From a virus: a stretch of 38,032 nucleotides of DNA. This document shows positions 1-7,263 of this stretch, piece after piece. The DNA lies in the IMG/VR virus record IMGVR_UViG_3300006030_000015, positions 1 to 38,032 of that record. One strand, given 5' to 3'. A model generated the notes under the pieces. That model saw nothing but the letters and a program-made list of their open reading frames with translations, was not told where the DNA came from and did not search any database. The position numbers and the translations under genes were made by a program. Within the stretch, counting starts at the first letter, position 1; each line of letters opens with the position of its first letter.

Positions 1-47
1 GCTCATTGGGTGAGCGCGGAGCCACGGAGACGCGGGAGCCGGAGCCA

Positions 48-64
48 CGGGAGCCGCGCTCCCG
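48..64. other. GC-rich hairpin in control region
   Basis: The arms CGGGAGC (48-54) and GCTCCCG (58-64) are perfectly complementary with a CGC loop. An alternative longer pairing uses CACGGG (46-51) with CCCGTG (68-73). Only four Ts follow (75-78), so a terminator reading is weak. The element lies in the gene-free control region just before a G-quadruplex motif. Confidence 0.6.
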
Positions 65-91
65 GTGCCCGTGATTTTGGAGGGTTGATTT

Positions 92-113
92 GGGTCGAGG
101 GGGTGGGGGAGGG
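92..113 (+). other. G-quadruplex motif
   Basis: Four G runs of 3, 5, 5 and 3 residues are separated by loops TCGA, T and A (GGG at 92-94, GGGGG at 99-103, GGGGG at 105-109, GGG at 111-113). This fits the canonical G3+N1-7 rule with very short loops, which generally gives stable quadruplexes. It lies in noncoding DNA upstream of the terminase promoter and directly before a GGGCC/GGCCC hairpin (111-123). The role is unknown; replication, packaging or transcription pausing are all possible. Confidence 0.7.
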
Positions 114-179
114 CCGACGGCCCAAGGGTCCAGCGCCGTAGGGTCCGCACGGAATTTTTTTATTTTTTGAATCCTAGAA

Positions 180-188
180 CCCAGTGGG
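180..188. promoter_or_regulatory. CCCANTGGG site at terminase promoter
   Basis: CCCAGTGGG, extended to an 11-bp palindrome ACCCAGTGGGT (179-189), ends only four bases before the TTGACA -35 box at 193-198. The same core sits in the spacers of the scaffold promoter (10804-10812) and of the early minus-strand promoter (37538-37546). A shared operator for one regulator is the inference. Confidence 0.5.
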
Positions 189-192
189 TCAC

Positions 193-221
193 TTGACACA
201 CGTTCCCAGAAAACGTATACA
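193..221 (+). promoter_or_regulatory. Sigma70-like promoter for the packaging operon
   Basis: A perfect -35 box TTGACA (193-198) is followed, after 17 bp, by TATACA (216-221; GTATAC one base upstream is the alternative). The first gene starts at 234. No obvious Shine-Dalgarno precedes that ATG (CACACCTACT), so the mRNA may begin nearly leaderless. Confidence 0.65.
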
Positions 222-233
222 CTCACACCTACT

Positions 234-788
234 ATGGAACAAGGCAACCCTAATCCCGTAGGCACGGCTGTCGCCAGTGAACAATCCATCGAATTGCCCA
301 ACTGGCTGTCCGTGCCCGACCCCAAACCACCACGGCTCCCACAGGAGTCGCGGGAACTGCTGCACACCCAGTATCAGCAGATGTTTGAGCGCGTCATCGA
401 ACAGGTGTATCGGGGCCGAAGTTTGCAGTCACTTCTCGAAGATGACTATCGAGTGATCAGCTACGAGGATTTCTTGCGCTGGATCAAGCGTGACCCGATG
501 CGCCATGAGCGATTCAAAGAAGCGCAAGAAAGCAGGACCGAGTTCATCGCCGGTGAGATTCTCGAGATCGCTGATGCGGAAGACAGCATCGAGGATGTGC
601 AACGGTCCAAGTTAAAGATCGACACTCGCAAGTGGCTCATGGGCGCTTGGAACAAAAAGCGCTATGGTGAGGTCAAGCAGGTCGAGGTGGCCGGATCGAT
701 CTCGATCACTGAGGCGCTCCAGCAAGCGCAGATGCGAGTGATCGAAGCTGAAGTGATTGACGTTGAACCCAAACAACTGGAGCAGTGA
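234..788 (+). CDS. terS: Terminase small subunit
   Basis: This 184-aa protein is the likely DNA-recognition subunit of the packaging motor. Assignment rests on position and size: first gene of the late operon, directly upstream of and overlapping the large subunit. Residues about 45-110 are helical and resemble the helix-turn-helix region of phage small terminases (segment DDYRVISYEDFLRWIKRDP, then a charged helix AQESRTEFIAGEILEIAD). The C-terminal half is charged and likely mediates oligomerisation and large-subunit contact. Its TGA stop overlaps the next ATG (TGATG), a translational coupling arrangement. It starts 13 bp after the likely -10 box. No catalytic motif is expected. Alternative: another small DNA-binding protein, but context makes that unlikely. 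Confidence 0.85.
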   Translation: MEQGNPNPVGTAVASEQSIELPNWLSVPDPKPPRLPQESRELLHTQYQQMFERVIEQVYRGRSLQSLLEDDYRVISYEDFLRWIKRDPMRHERFKEAQESRTEFIAGEILEIADAEDSIEDVQRSKLKIDTRKWLMGAWNKKRYGEVKQVEVAGSISITEALQQAQMRVIEAEVIDVEPKQLEQ

Positions 789-2329
789 TGCAGCGACTCA
801 GATACTCACCCGAGGAGGAGCAACTGCTGATGACGCAGTTGTGGAGTCCGCAGATTGCAGACAACCCAGAGACTTTCGTGTTGTTTGCGTTCCCGTGGGG
901 TCAGCCAAACACACCGCTTGAGAGGTTCAAGGGACCGAGGAAATGGCAGCGCGAGGTGCTTCGTGAGATTGCCGAGTTCATCAAAGACAACCGAGGACGG
1001 ATAAGCGCCGATGAGATGATCGATGCGTTGCGTGAAGCCGTATCGTCAGGACGCGGTGTCGGTAAATCTGCACTCGTGTCGTGGCTGATCCTGTGGATGC
1101 TGACAACTCGCATTGGCTCGTCTGTCGTGGTGTCAGCCAACAGCGAGACACAGTTGCGAACGGTTACCTGGGGTGAGTTGACCAAGTGGGCCACGATGAG
1201 CATCAACGCGCACTGGTGGGAGCCATCGGCTACCAAACTCGCACCTGCTGCGTGGTTGACCGATCTGGTTGAGCGTGACTTGAAGAAGGGCACACGCTAC
1301 TGGGGCGCTGAGGGCAAACTGTGGAGCGAGGAGAACCCAGACGCATACGCCGGTGTTCACAACATGGACGGCATGATGGTGATCTTCGACGAGGCCAGCG
1401 GTATCCCCGACTCGATCTGGTCCGTGGCTGCGGGCTTCTTCACAGAGAACATTTTGGATCGCTACTGGTTGGCGTTTTCCAACGGTCGTCGCAACACTGG
1501 GTACTTCTACGAGGCGGTGGACGGCAACAAGCGGGACTTTTGGAGAAGCAGAAAGATCGACGCACGGACCGTCGAGGGCACCGACAAGTCGATCTACGAG
1601 CAGATCATCGCCGAGTACGGTGAAGACTCCGACGAAGCCCGCGTCGAGGTGTATGGGGATTTCCCTAAGTCTGGGGACGACCAGTTCATCATGCCATCAG
1701 TGGTTGAGGATGCCATGAAGCGGCCCAGGTACAAGGACATGAGCGCACCCGTGGTGCTCGGTGTCGATCCGGCCCGTGGTGGCATGGACTCCACAGTCAT
1801 GGTGGTGCGCCAGGGGCGCGACATCGTGGCGATACGGCGGTTCAAGGGTGACGACACCATGACGACTGTTGGCAACGTCATCGACATGATCGAGGAGTTC
1901 AAGCCCACGCTGACCGTGATCGACGAGGGTGGCCTGGGTTACGGGATACTTGACAGATTGAACGAGCAGAGGTACAAAGTCCGTGGGGTAAACTTTGGCT
2001 GGAAAGCGAAGAACCCTGTCATGTGGGGTAACAAACGGGCTGAAATGTGGGGCGCGATGCGGGAATGGCTGAAAACAGCGGCACTTCCCCAGGACAGACA
2101 GTTAAAAACTGACCTGACCGGCCCCATGAAGAAGCCCAACTCCGCTGGCACCATATTCTTGGAGGGCAAGAAGGAAATGAAAGCAAGAGGATTGGCTTCA
2201 CCAGATGCAGCAGATGCGCTGGCAGTTACCTTCGCGTTTCCTGTCGCCCACCGGGAGTACAATCCGCGCACAGATGTCCGCAGACCGATGGGAATGCAGG
2301 GTATCACAACCTCTTGGATGGGAGCGTAA
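788..2329 (+). CDS. terL: Terminase large subunit (packaging ATPase/nuclease)
   Basis: A 513-aa motor protein that pumps DNA into the prohead and cuts it. The ATPase domain shows a Walker A SGRGVGKS (about residues 87-94) and a Walker B MMVIFDEA (about 196-203). The C-terminal RNase H-like nuclease shows its acidic residues in VVLGVDPARGG (about 323-333), LTVIDEGGLG (about 375-384) and DAADALA (about 473-479). Length is normal for the family. I chose ATG 788, which overlaps the terS stop (TGATG) and has GGAG five bases upstream; a GTG at 785 would add one residue. The type of DNA end it makes (headful or cos) cannot be decided from sequence alone. Confidence 0.97.
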   Translation: MQRLRYSPEEEQLLMTQLWSPQIADNPETFVLFAFPWGQPNTPLERFKGPRKWQREVLREIAEFIKDNRGRISADEMIDALREAVSSGRGVGKSALVSWLILWMLTTRIGSSVVVSANSETQLRTVTWGELTKWATMSINAHWWEPSATKLAPAAWLTDLVERDLKKGTRYWGAEGKLWSEENPDAYAGVHNMDGMMVIFDEASGIPDSIWSVAAGFFTENILDRYWLAFSNGRRNTGYFYEAVDGNKRDFWRSRKIDARTVEGTDKSIYEQIIAEYGEDSDEARVEVYGDFPKSGDDQFIMPSVVEDAMKRPRYKDMSAPVVLGVDPARGGMDSTVMVVRQGRDIVAIRRFKGDDTMTTVGNVIDMIEEFKPTLTVIDEGGLGYGILDRLNEQRYKVRGVNFGWKAKNPVMWGNKRAEMWGAMREWLKTAALPQDRQLKTDLTGPMKKPNSAGTIFLEGKKEMKARGLASPDAADALAVTFAFPVAHREYNPRTDVRRPMGMQGITTSWMGA

Positions 2330-2590
2330 ATGGCAAAGAAAAGCGTGTCTCTCAGCGTTGGACGGGGCGAGAAGCTGCCCGTGTCCAAGGGAGCAGGCTT
2401 GACTGCCAAAGGGCGCGAGAAGTACAACGCTGCGACTGGTAGCAAGTTAAAAGCGCCAGCCCCAAACCCCAAAACCAAAGCCGATGCGGGTCGTAAAGCC
2501 TCGTTTTGCGCCCGAATGGAAGGTGTTGTCAAACACGCCAAAGGCGACGCGGAACGCGCCAAAGCATCGCTCAAACGCTGGAAGTGCTGA
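2330..2590 (+). CDS. Small basic protein, DUF6321-like
   Basis: An 86-aa, lysine- and arginine-rich protein starting directly after the terL stop with no gap. It contains GRGEKLPVSKGAGLTAKGR at residues 10-28, a middle KAPAPNPKTKADAGRKASFC and a C-terminal helix ending KASLKRWKC. I recall this pattern as the DUF6321 family of environmental phages; the label is from memory. Function is not known; a basic protein between terminase and portal could bind DNA or help head assembly. Two cysteines near residues 60 and 86 are conspicuous in an otherwise Cys-free protein. Confidence 0.8.
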   Translation: MAKKSVSLSVGRGEKLPVSKGAGLTAKGREKYNAATGSKLKAPAPNPKTKADAGRKASFCARMEGVVKHAKGDAERAKASLKRWKC

Positions 2591-2592
2591 TC

Positions 2593-2748
2593 ATGGCGAC
2601 AAAACCCGGACTCTACGCTAACATTCACGCTAAACAGGCAAGAATTGCCGCTGGCAGCAAAGAGAAAATGCGTAAGCCGGGGACCAAGGGCGCACCTACC
2701 GACAAAGCGTTCCGCGAGTCTGCGAAAACAGCAAAGAAAGGTAAGTGA
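2593..2748 (+). CDS. Small basic conserved protein (51 aa)
   Basis: A 51-aa protein starting MATKPGLYANIHAKQ, strongly basic, with a GSKEKMRKPGTKGAPT segment and a lysine-rich tail. A longer in-frame start at 2506 would lie inside the previous gene; the ATG at 2593, two bases after that gene's stop, matches the usual N-terminus of this phage protein type. It is the second of four tiny genes packed between terL and portal. Function unknown. The composition (disordered, about one third Lys/Arg) suggests nucleic-acid or capsid binding, which is inference. Confidence 0.75.
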   Translation: MATKPGLYANIHAKQARIAAGSKEKMRKPGTKGAPTDKAFRESAKTAKKGK

Positions 2749-2749
2749 T

Positions 2750-2899
2750 ATGCCACTCGTCAAAAGCACAGGCAAAGAAGCGTTCCGCAAGAACGTGAAA
2801 GCCGAAGTCAAGGCTGGTAAACCAGTCAAACAGGCCGTCGCCATCGCATACAGTGTCAAACGCGCCGCTGCAAAATCATCCCCGAAAGGTAAAAAATGA
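2750..2899 (+). CDS. Small basic conserved protein (49 aa)
   Basis: A 49-aa protein MPLVKSTGKEAFRKN followed by EVKAGKPVKQAVAIAYSVKR and a lysine-rich end. The ATG at 2750 follows the preceding stop at 2748 by one base and has AAAGGTAAG upstream. The central GKPVKQAVAIAYS helix is a pattern I recall from several aquatic phages. Its last bases overlap the next start (ATGA). No function is known; it is one of four consecutive very small, mostly basic proteins. Confidence 0.75.
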   Translation: MPLVKSTGKEAFRKNVKAEVKAGKPVKQAVAIAYSVKRAAAKSSPKGKK

Positions 2900-3081
2900 G
2901 CAACAAACTCGAACCCATTGCCAAACTCAACGCCCGCGAACCCAAAATGTCCGGCGCTGGTATGCCCGACCGCAACAAAGAAACCTACTCCAAGATGCCC
3001 GGTATGGGCTGTCACGGTAGCATCCCCAGCGGCACCAACGTCAAGGCGACGGTTGCCAAAGTTTTGAACAAAATCAAGTAA
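2896..3081 (+). CDS. Small hypothetical protein (61 aa)
   Basis: A 61-aa protein starting at an ATGA overlap with the previous gene, so translation is coupled. It is rich in Lys, Met, Gly and Pro with a segment KMPGMGCHGSIPSGTNVK near residues 33-50. No known domain recognised. It is the last of the four small genes before the portal, three bases upstream of the portal ATG. Probably a virion or assembly accessory protein, by position only. Confidence 0.7.
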   Translation: MSNKLEPIAKLNAREPKMSGAGMPDRNKETYSKMPGMGCHGSIPSGTNVKATVAKVLNKIK

Positions 3082-3084
3082 ACC

Positions 3085-5289
3085 ATGCCGCAAGACTACA
3101 CAGGAGTCGTCGCTGCCGGTGCGGTCAGTGAAGGCGGCTCGGCCAAGGACAAAAGCGACGCGCAAGTCCTCTCGACCGCCCGCAGCCGCCTCGACATGGC
3201 GATTTCTGCGTTGTCAGAGTCGCGTGAAGACGAACTCGATGACCTGCGTTTCTATGCAGGCTCACCCGACAACCACTGGCAGTGGCCCGCCGATGTGCTG
3301 GCGACCCGTGGTGCAGTGCAAGGGCAGACCATCAACGCCCGCCCCTGCCTGACCATCAACAAGCTGCCCCAGCACGTTCACCAAGTCACCAACGAGCAGC
3401 GACAAAATCGCCCGCAGCCCAAAGTCATCCCCGTCGATGACAAGGCCGACGTTGAAGTGGCCGAGATTTTTAACGGTGTCATCCGTCACATCGAGTACAT
3501 CTCCGATGCTGACGTAGCCTACGACACCGCATGCGAGAACCAAGTGGCCTACGGTGAAGGCTACGTGCGTATCCTGACCGAATACTGCGACGCTGCCACG
3601 TTCAATCAGGACATCAAAATCGGTCGCATCCGAAACAGCTTCTCGGTCTACATGGACCCGCTGATTCAAGACCCTTGCGGCGCTGATGCCCGCTGGTGCT
3701 TCATCACCGAAGACCTGCCGCGTGACGAGTACGAACGCCAGTTCCCCAACGCCTCACCTCTGACCACTTTGCAGACCCTGGGCGTGGGCGACCAGTCCAT
3801 CAGCCAGTGGCTCAACGAGAACACGGTCCGTATCGCCGAGTATTTCTACATCGAAAACACCCGCGAAACGCTGAATTTATACCCTGGCAACGTGACTGCG
3901 TTTGAGGGCACTCCTGAAGACAGGATGCTCAAAAAGCAGTTCATCAAGCCCCTGAAGCAGCGCCAATCTGATCGCAAACGCATCAAATGGCTCAAGATCA
4001 ACGGCTACGAGGTGCTTGAGCGGGCCGACTGGGCTGGTTCTCACATCCCCGTGATCCGCTGCGTGGGCAACGAGTTCGAGGTTGAGGGTCGTTTGTACGT
4101 CAGTGGCCTTGTGCGTAACGCCAAAGACGCGCAGCGCATGTACAACTACTGGACTTCGCAGGAAGCCGAGATGCTGGCGCTGGCCCCCAAAGCACCGTTC
4201 ATCGGTTACGGTGGTCAGTTTGAAGGGTATGAGAATCAGTGGAAAACGGCCAACACGCAAAACTGGCCTTACCTTGAAGTCAACCCTGATGTCACAGACG
4301 GCCAGGGAGCCGTTTTGCCGCTTCCGCAACGTGCGGCCCCACCTCTGCCTCAAACGGGTCTGATTCAGGCCAAAATGGGCGCTTCTGACGACATCAAGAG
4401 CACGACGGGTCAGTACAACGCATCGCTGGGCCAAACGTCCAACGAACGCTCTGGCAAGGCCATCCTGGCGCGTCAGCGTGAGTCCGACACCGGCACCTAC
4501 CACTACGTTGACAACTACGCCCGCATGATCCGCTACGTCGGTCGTCAACTTGTGGACCTGATCCCCAAGATTTACGACACCGAGCGCATCGCCCGCATCA
4601 TTCAAGAAGACGGCGAGTCGGGCATGGTCAAGATTAACCCGATGCAGCAAGAGCCGGTCAAAAAGATCAAGAACGAGCAAGGCATCGTGATCGAAAAGGT
4701 CTACAACCCTGGCGTTGGCAAGTACGATGTCCGCGTGATCACCGGTCCTGGCTTCCAAACCAAGCGTCAAGAGTCGCTCGAGTCGATGGCTCAGTTGCTG
4801 CAAGGCAACCCAGACCTGTGGAAAGTGGCTGGCGACCTGTTCATCAAAAACATGGACTGGCCGGGTTCGCAAGAGATGGCGAAACGCTTCGCTAAGGTCA
4901 TCGATCCGGCCATTATTGGCGACGACGAGGACAATCCGGCACTGGCTGCTGCGAAACAGCAGATCGAGGCCATGAACCAAGAGATGCAACAGATGGCTGG
5001 CATGCTGCAAAACGTGCAGCAGTCCATTGAAGCCCGCGACATTGCGATCAAAGAGTTCAAGGCCGACATCGAAGCCTACAATGCCGAAACCAAGCGCATT
5101 GCTGCGGTCCAGGCTGGCATGACTGAGCAACAGATTCAGGATATTGCGATGGGCGTTGTGGCCGCAGCCATGCACAGTAACGATCTGGTCATGGGACACG
5201 AAGGGCAAGAGATGCCTGAGATGCCCGTGGGTGCCGAGATGGCTCCCGAGCAACCGCCCATGATGCAACCTGAAGGGATGCCCCAATGA
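3085..5289 (+). CDS. Portal protein, P22-type
   Basis: A 734-aa portal subunit that forms the dodecameric ring at the capsid vertex, through which DNA enters and leaves. Sequence resembles the P22 portal family: an N-terminal DLRFYAGSPDNHWQWP, then RPCLTINKLPQHVHQVTNEQ near residues 92-111, VDDKADVEVAEIFNGVIRHI, and a core with TGQYNASLG and RSGKAILARQRESD. The C-terminal 150 residues are helical and rich in Gln, Glu and Met (QQIEAMNQEMQQMAGMLQ), as expected for the barrel and core region of P22-like portals. Length matches the family (about 725 aa). The stop overlaps the next start (ATGA). Confidence 0.95.
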   Translation: MPQDYTGVVAAGAVSEGGSAKDKSDAQVLSTARSRLDMAISALSESREDELDDLRFYAGSPDNHWQWPADVLATRGAVQGQTINARPCLTINKLPQHVHQVTNEQRQNRPQPKVIPVDDKADVEVAEIFNGVIRHIEYISDADVAYDTACENQVAYGEGYVRILTEYCDAATFNQDIKIGRIRNSFSVYMDPLIQDPCGADARWCFITEDLPRDEYERQFPNASPLTTLQTLGVGDQSISQWLNENTVRIAEYFYIENTRETLNLYPGNVTAFEGTPEDRMLKKQFIKPLKQRQSDRKRIKWLKINGYEVLERADWAGSHIPVIRCVGNEFEVEGRLYVSGLVRNAKDAQRMYNYWTSQEAEMLALAPKAPFIGYGGQFEGYENQWKTANTQNWPYLEVNPDVTDGQGAVLPLPQRAAPPLPQTGLIQAKMGASDDIKSTTGQYNASLGQTSNERSGKAILARQRESDTGTYHYVDNYARMIRYVGRQLVDLIPKIYDTERIARIIQEDGESGMVKINPMQQEPVKKIKNEQGIVIEKVYNPGVGKYDVRVITGPGFQTKRQESLESMAQLLQGNPDLWKVAGDLFIKNMDWPGSQEMAKRFAKVIDPAIIGDDEDNPALAAAKQQIEAMNQEMQQMAGMLQNVQQSIEARDIAIKEFKADIEAYNAETKRIAAVQAGMTEQQIQDIAMGVVAAAMHSNDLVMGHEGQEMPEMPVGAEMAPEQPPMMQPEGMPQ

Positions 5290-5651
5290 GTACCGCAGCC
5301 GACTTTGTAGGCACCTTGTTTTTGGCCCGCGATGTGGCTCACTCGGTGCATTTGAACACGCGCAGCTTTTCCAAGCACATGGCGCTCAATACCTTCTACG
5401 ACAGCATCATCGACCACGCCGACGCGTTTGCCGAGGCGTATCAAGGTCGTCACGGCCTCATCGGGCCGATCAGCCTGATGACGGCCAAGAAAACCACCAA
5501 CATCATCGAGTTCCTCGAGTCGTCTTTGGCCGACGTTGAGGAGATGCGATACAAGGTGGCAAAAAAGGAAGATACGTCACTGCAACAGTTGATCGACAAC
5601 ATCGTTGAACTGTATTTGACGACACTTTACAAGTTGAAATTTTTGGCATAA
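5286..5651 (+). CDS. Helical Dps/ferritin-like small protein (DUF5856-like)
   Basis: A 121-aa, all-helical protein translationally coupled to portal (ATGA overlap). The first helix FVGTLFLARDVAHSVHLNTR, then SFSKHMALNTFYDSIIDHAD and AFAEAYQGRHGLIG, give a His/Asp/Glu pattern like the short ferritin/Dps-like family DUF5856 in phages (label recalled, not searched). A metal-binding four-helix fold is therefore plausible but catalytic ligands cannot be confirmed. The position after the portal suggests packaging with the virion or host DNA protection early in infection. Function not established. Confidence 0.75.
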   Translation: MSTAADFVGTLFLARDVAHSVHLNTRSFSKHMALNTFYDSIIDHADAFAEAYQGRHGLIGPISLMTAKKTTNIIEFLESSLADVEEMRYKVAKKEDTSLQQLIDNIVELYLTTLYKLKFLA

Positions 5652-5662
5652 GGTGGATCGTC

Positions 5663-6061
5663 ATGGCCGTCTACAACAAATTCCAACCCGCAATTGAAAA
5701 CCTGTTTGAGAACATCAACGCAGGCTCTGATTCGTGGGTCATCAAACTGGCGACGGCTGTCAGCCAAGCTGCTGGCACGATTACCGAGGTTGCCAACGGC
5801 AACGGTTACACGACCGGTGGTAACGCAGCCGCTACTGTCAGTGCCACCCAAAGTGGGGGCACGTACAAACTGGTGCTGTCAAGCCCGACCGCTTGGACCG
5901 CCAGTGGCGCAGGATTTTCTTTCCAGTATGCTGTTTTGGTTGACTCGACAACGGGCACCAACGTGGCATATTGGGACTATGGCAGTTCACAAGCCGTGGC
6001 TGCTGGTGAAACCGTAACCGTGACGCTGGATGGCACTAACGGGGTCTTCCAAGCGACGTAA
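5663..6061 (+). CDS. Predicted virion surface/beta protein (132 aa)
   Basis: A 132-aa protein with a short helical N-terminus (MAVYNKFQPAIENLFENI) and then a Thr/Gly/Ala-rich beta-strand pattern (VSATQSGGTYKLVLSS, GETVTVTLDGTNGVFQAT). This composition is common in phage decoration and tail-accessory proteins. AAGGTGG upstream supplies the ribosome site. It lies between portal and a repeat protein in the structural operon, so a virion role is inferred. No specific family recognised. Confidence 0.8.
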   Translation: MAVYNKFQPAIENLFENINAGSDSWVIKLATAVSQAAGTITEVANGNGYTTGGNAAATVSATQSGGTYKLVLSSPTAWTASGAGFSFQYAVLVDSTTGTNVAYWDYGSSQAVAAGETVTVTLDGTNGVFQAT

Positions 6062-6063
6062 GT

Positions 6064-6948
6064 ATGGGATTAGTAGCCTATCTTCTGTGCGAGGATGGCT
6101 CCTATCTTGTTCAGGAAGATGGAGGGAAGCTAGACCTTGAACCGCTTCAGTACATTGTTGTTGCAGCGTATGGCACGTACACCGTCACGGGCCAGTCTGC
6201 AACTGTCGCTAAAAACCGCTCACTCACAGCGGCCTATGGAACGTACTCGGTCACCGGTCAGAGCGCCACAATCACTCGAAGCAAGGTCATATCTGCCGCC
6301 GCTGGCAGTTATGCAGTTACAGGACAGTCTGCCAGCATCTATCGAAGCCGCGCTCTTGCAGCCGCAGCCGGTAGCTATGCCGTCACGGGCCAGGATGCCA
6401 CAATCCTGCGCTCCAAAGCGCTTGCAGCCGACTCGGGCAGCTATGCCGTCACCGGCCAAAGCGCCAGCATCTACCGGTCCAAGCAGGTCACCGCTGACTC
6501 AGGCAGCTACACCATCAACGGCCAGCCTGCCACGCTCAGGCGCGGGCACAACATCGCAGCCGCGTCAGGCAGCTATGCCGTCACAGGGCAGTCTGCTGAC
6601 CTTTTGCGGTCAAAACTGGTCACAGCCGCCCCAGGCAGTTATGCTGTCAGCGGTCAGTCAGCATCAATCCTCAAAACGCGAGTTGTGTCTGCCGATCCGG
6701 GGGCGTATGCAGTCGCCGGACAAAATGCGACAATTGCGTATGTCCGCAACATCACATGCGAATTTGGGGTGTACGCGTATTTGGGTGAATCGGCCACAAT
6801 CTCGGTTGATCGAGTCATCTCAGCTTTGCCGGGGGCGTACTCGGTGGTTGGAAATGAGGCAGCGATTGTCATTGGCGGCACGCCGACACCCTCTGTCGAA
6901 AATCCGTTTATTAAGTTAAGATCGTTCACTGAACGAAGGAGATTCTGA
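6064..6948 (+). CDS. 22-residue tandem-repeat virion protein
   Basis: A 294-aa protein with a short N-terminal part (LLCEDGSYLVQEDGGKLDLE, residues 7-26) and then eleven consecutive 22-aa repeats covering residues 34-275. The core of each is GSYAVTGQSA followed by a variable strand, for example SIYRSRALA. Repeats 3-8 are most alike and the last three diverge. The alternating hydrophobic pattern suggests a repeated beta-hairpin forming a solenoid or chain of small beta domains. Similar repeats occur in other phage structural proteins. The C-terminal 19 residues are basic (KLRSFTERRRF). The stop overlaps the next start (TGATG). Likely an elongated virion appendage; function unproven. Confidence 0.85.
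   Translation: MGLVAYLLCEDGSYLVQEDGGKLDLEPLQYIVVAAYGTYTVTGQSATVAKNRSLTAAYGTYSVTGQSATITRSKVISAAAGSYAVTGQSASIYRSRALAAAAGSYAVTGQDATILRSKALAADSGSYAVTGQSASIYRSKQVTADSGSYTINGQPATLRRGHNIAAASGSYAVTGQSADLLRSKLVTAAPGSYAVSGQSASILKTRVVSADPGAYAVAGQNATIAYVRNITCEFGVYAYLGESATISVDRVISALPGAYSVVGNEAAIVIGGTPTPSVENPFIKLRSFTERRRF
6163..6888 (+). repeat. Eleven tandem 66-bp coding repeats
   Basis: The DNA encoding residues 34-275 is eleven in-frame 66-bp units with no length variation. Nucleotide similarity is highest in the middle units (GGCAGCTATGCCGTCAC and close variants recur) and lower at both ends. That pattern fits expansion by slippage or unequal exchange in the centre and older decay at the edges. Confidence 0.85.
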
Positions 6949-7253
6949 TGGCAATCAACCTCAAAGCAATTACCTCGGTGCTGGGTTACCAGCAGATCAC
7001 GAGTCTGAGTGCAGCGACCAAACTGACTGTGCCGCAAAAAGACCTGAACGGTCTTGCTGGCACTCCCCGCATCGCAATCATCATTCCCGAGGCTCAGGCC
7101 GTGCGTTGGCGTGATGATGGCGTGGCCCCGACCGCAAGTGTTGGCATGCCCCTGGCTGCTGGCGTGACGTTGCAATATGATGGCGACATCTCCCAGATTC
7201 AGTTCATCGAGCAAACTGGCGGCGCAAAACTGAACATCACCTACTACTCTTGA
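6948..7253 (+). CDS. Conserved small virion protein (101 aa)
   Basis: A 101-aa protein, coupled to the repeat protein by a TGATG overlap. The pattern YQQITSLSAATKLTVPQ, then AQAVRWRDDGVAPTASVG, then ISQIQFIEQTGGAKLNITYY is one I recall from many tailed phages and prophages, always near head or tail genes. It predicts a compact beta-sandwich. Molecular function is not known. The RDDG loop and the closing NITYY strand are the most conserved-looking parts. Confidence 0.8.
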   Translation: MAINLKAITSVLGYQQITSLSAATKLTVPQKDLNGLAGTPRIAIIIPEAQAVRWRDDGVAPTASVGMPLAAGVTLQYDGDISQIQFIEQTGGAKLNITYYS

Positions 7254-7263
7254 TGAGGTTGCC

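Larger units (their letters stand above)
1..120. repeat. Terminal direct repeat, left copy
   Basis: Bases 1-120 are identical to 37913-38032. This shows either that the contig is a closed circle whose ends overlap or that the genome has a short direct terminal repeat. An exact 120-bp overlap is typical of assembler-made circular overlap, so the unit genome is 37,912 bp. The copy contains a GCTCA/TGAGC inverted repeat around TTGGG at 1-15, a 7-bp GC hairpin at 48-64 and a G-quadruplex motif at 92-113. Confidence 0.95.
121..233 (+). other. Rest of left noncoding leader
   Basis: No ORF with a start and ribosome site is seen here. The stretch holds a T-rich tract (seven Ts, an A, six Ts around 155-168), a CCCAGTGGG site at 180-188 and the terminase promoter. 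Joined to 37471-37912 across the circle it completes the gene-free control region of about 675 bp. Confidence 0.7.

Noticed and set aside
1939-3165. Minus-strand ORF of 408 aa over terL and the small genes
   Set aside because: It crosses four real plus-strand genes and shows no protein-like motifs.
3877-5286. Long minus-strand ORF of 469 aa opposite the portal gene
   Set aside because: It is His/Leu/Val-rich, a typical antisense shadow of G+C-rich coding DNA, has no ribosome site and opposes the well-supported portal gene.
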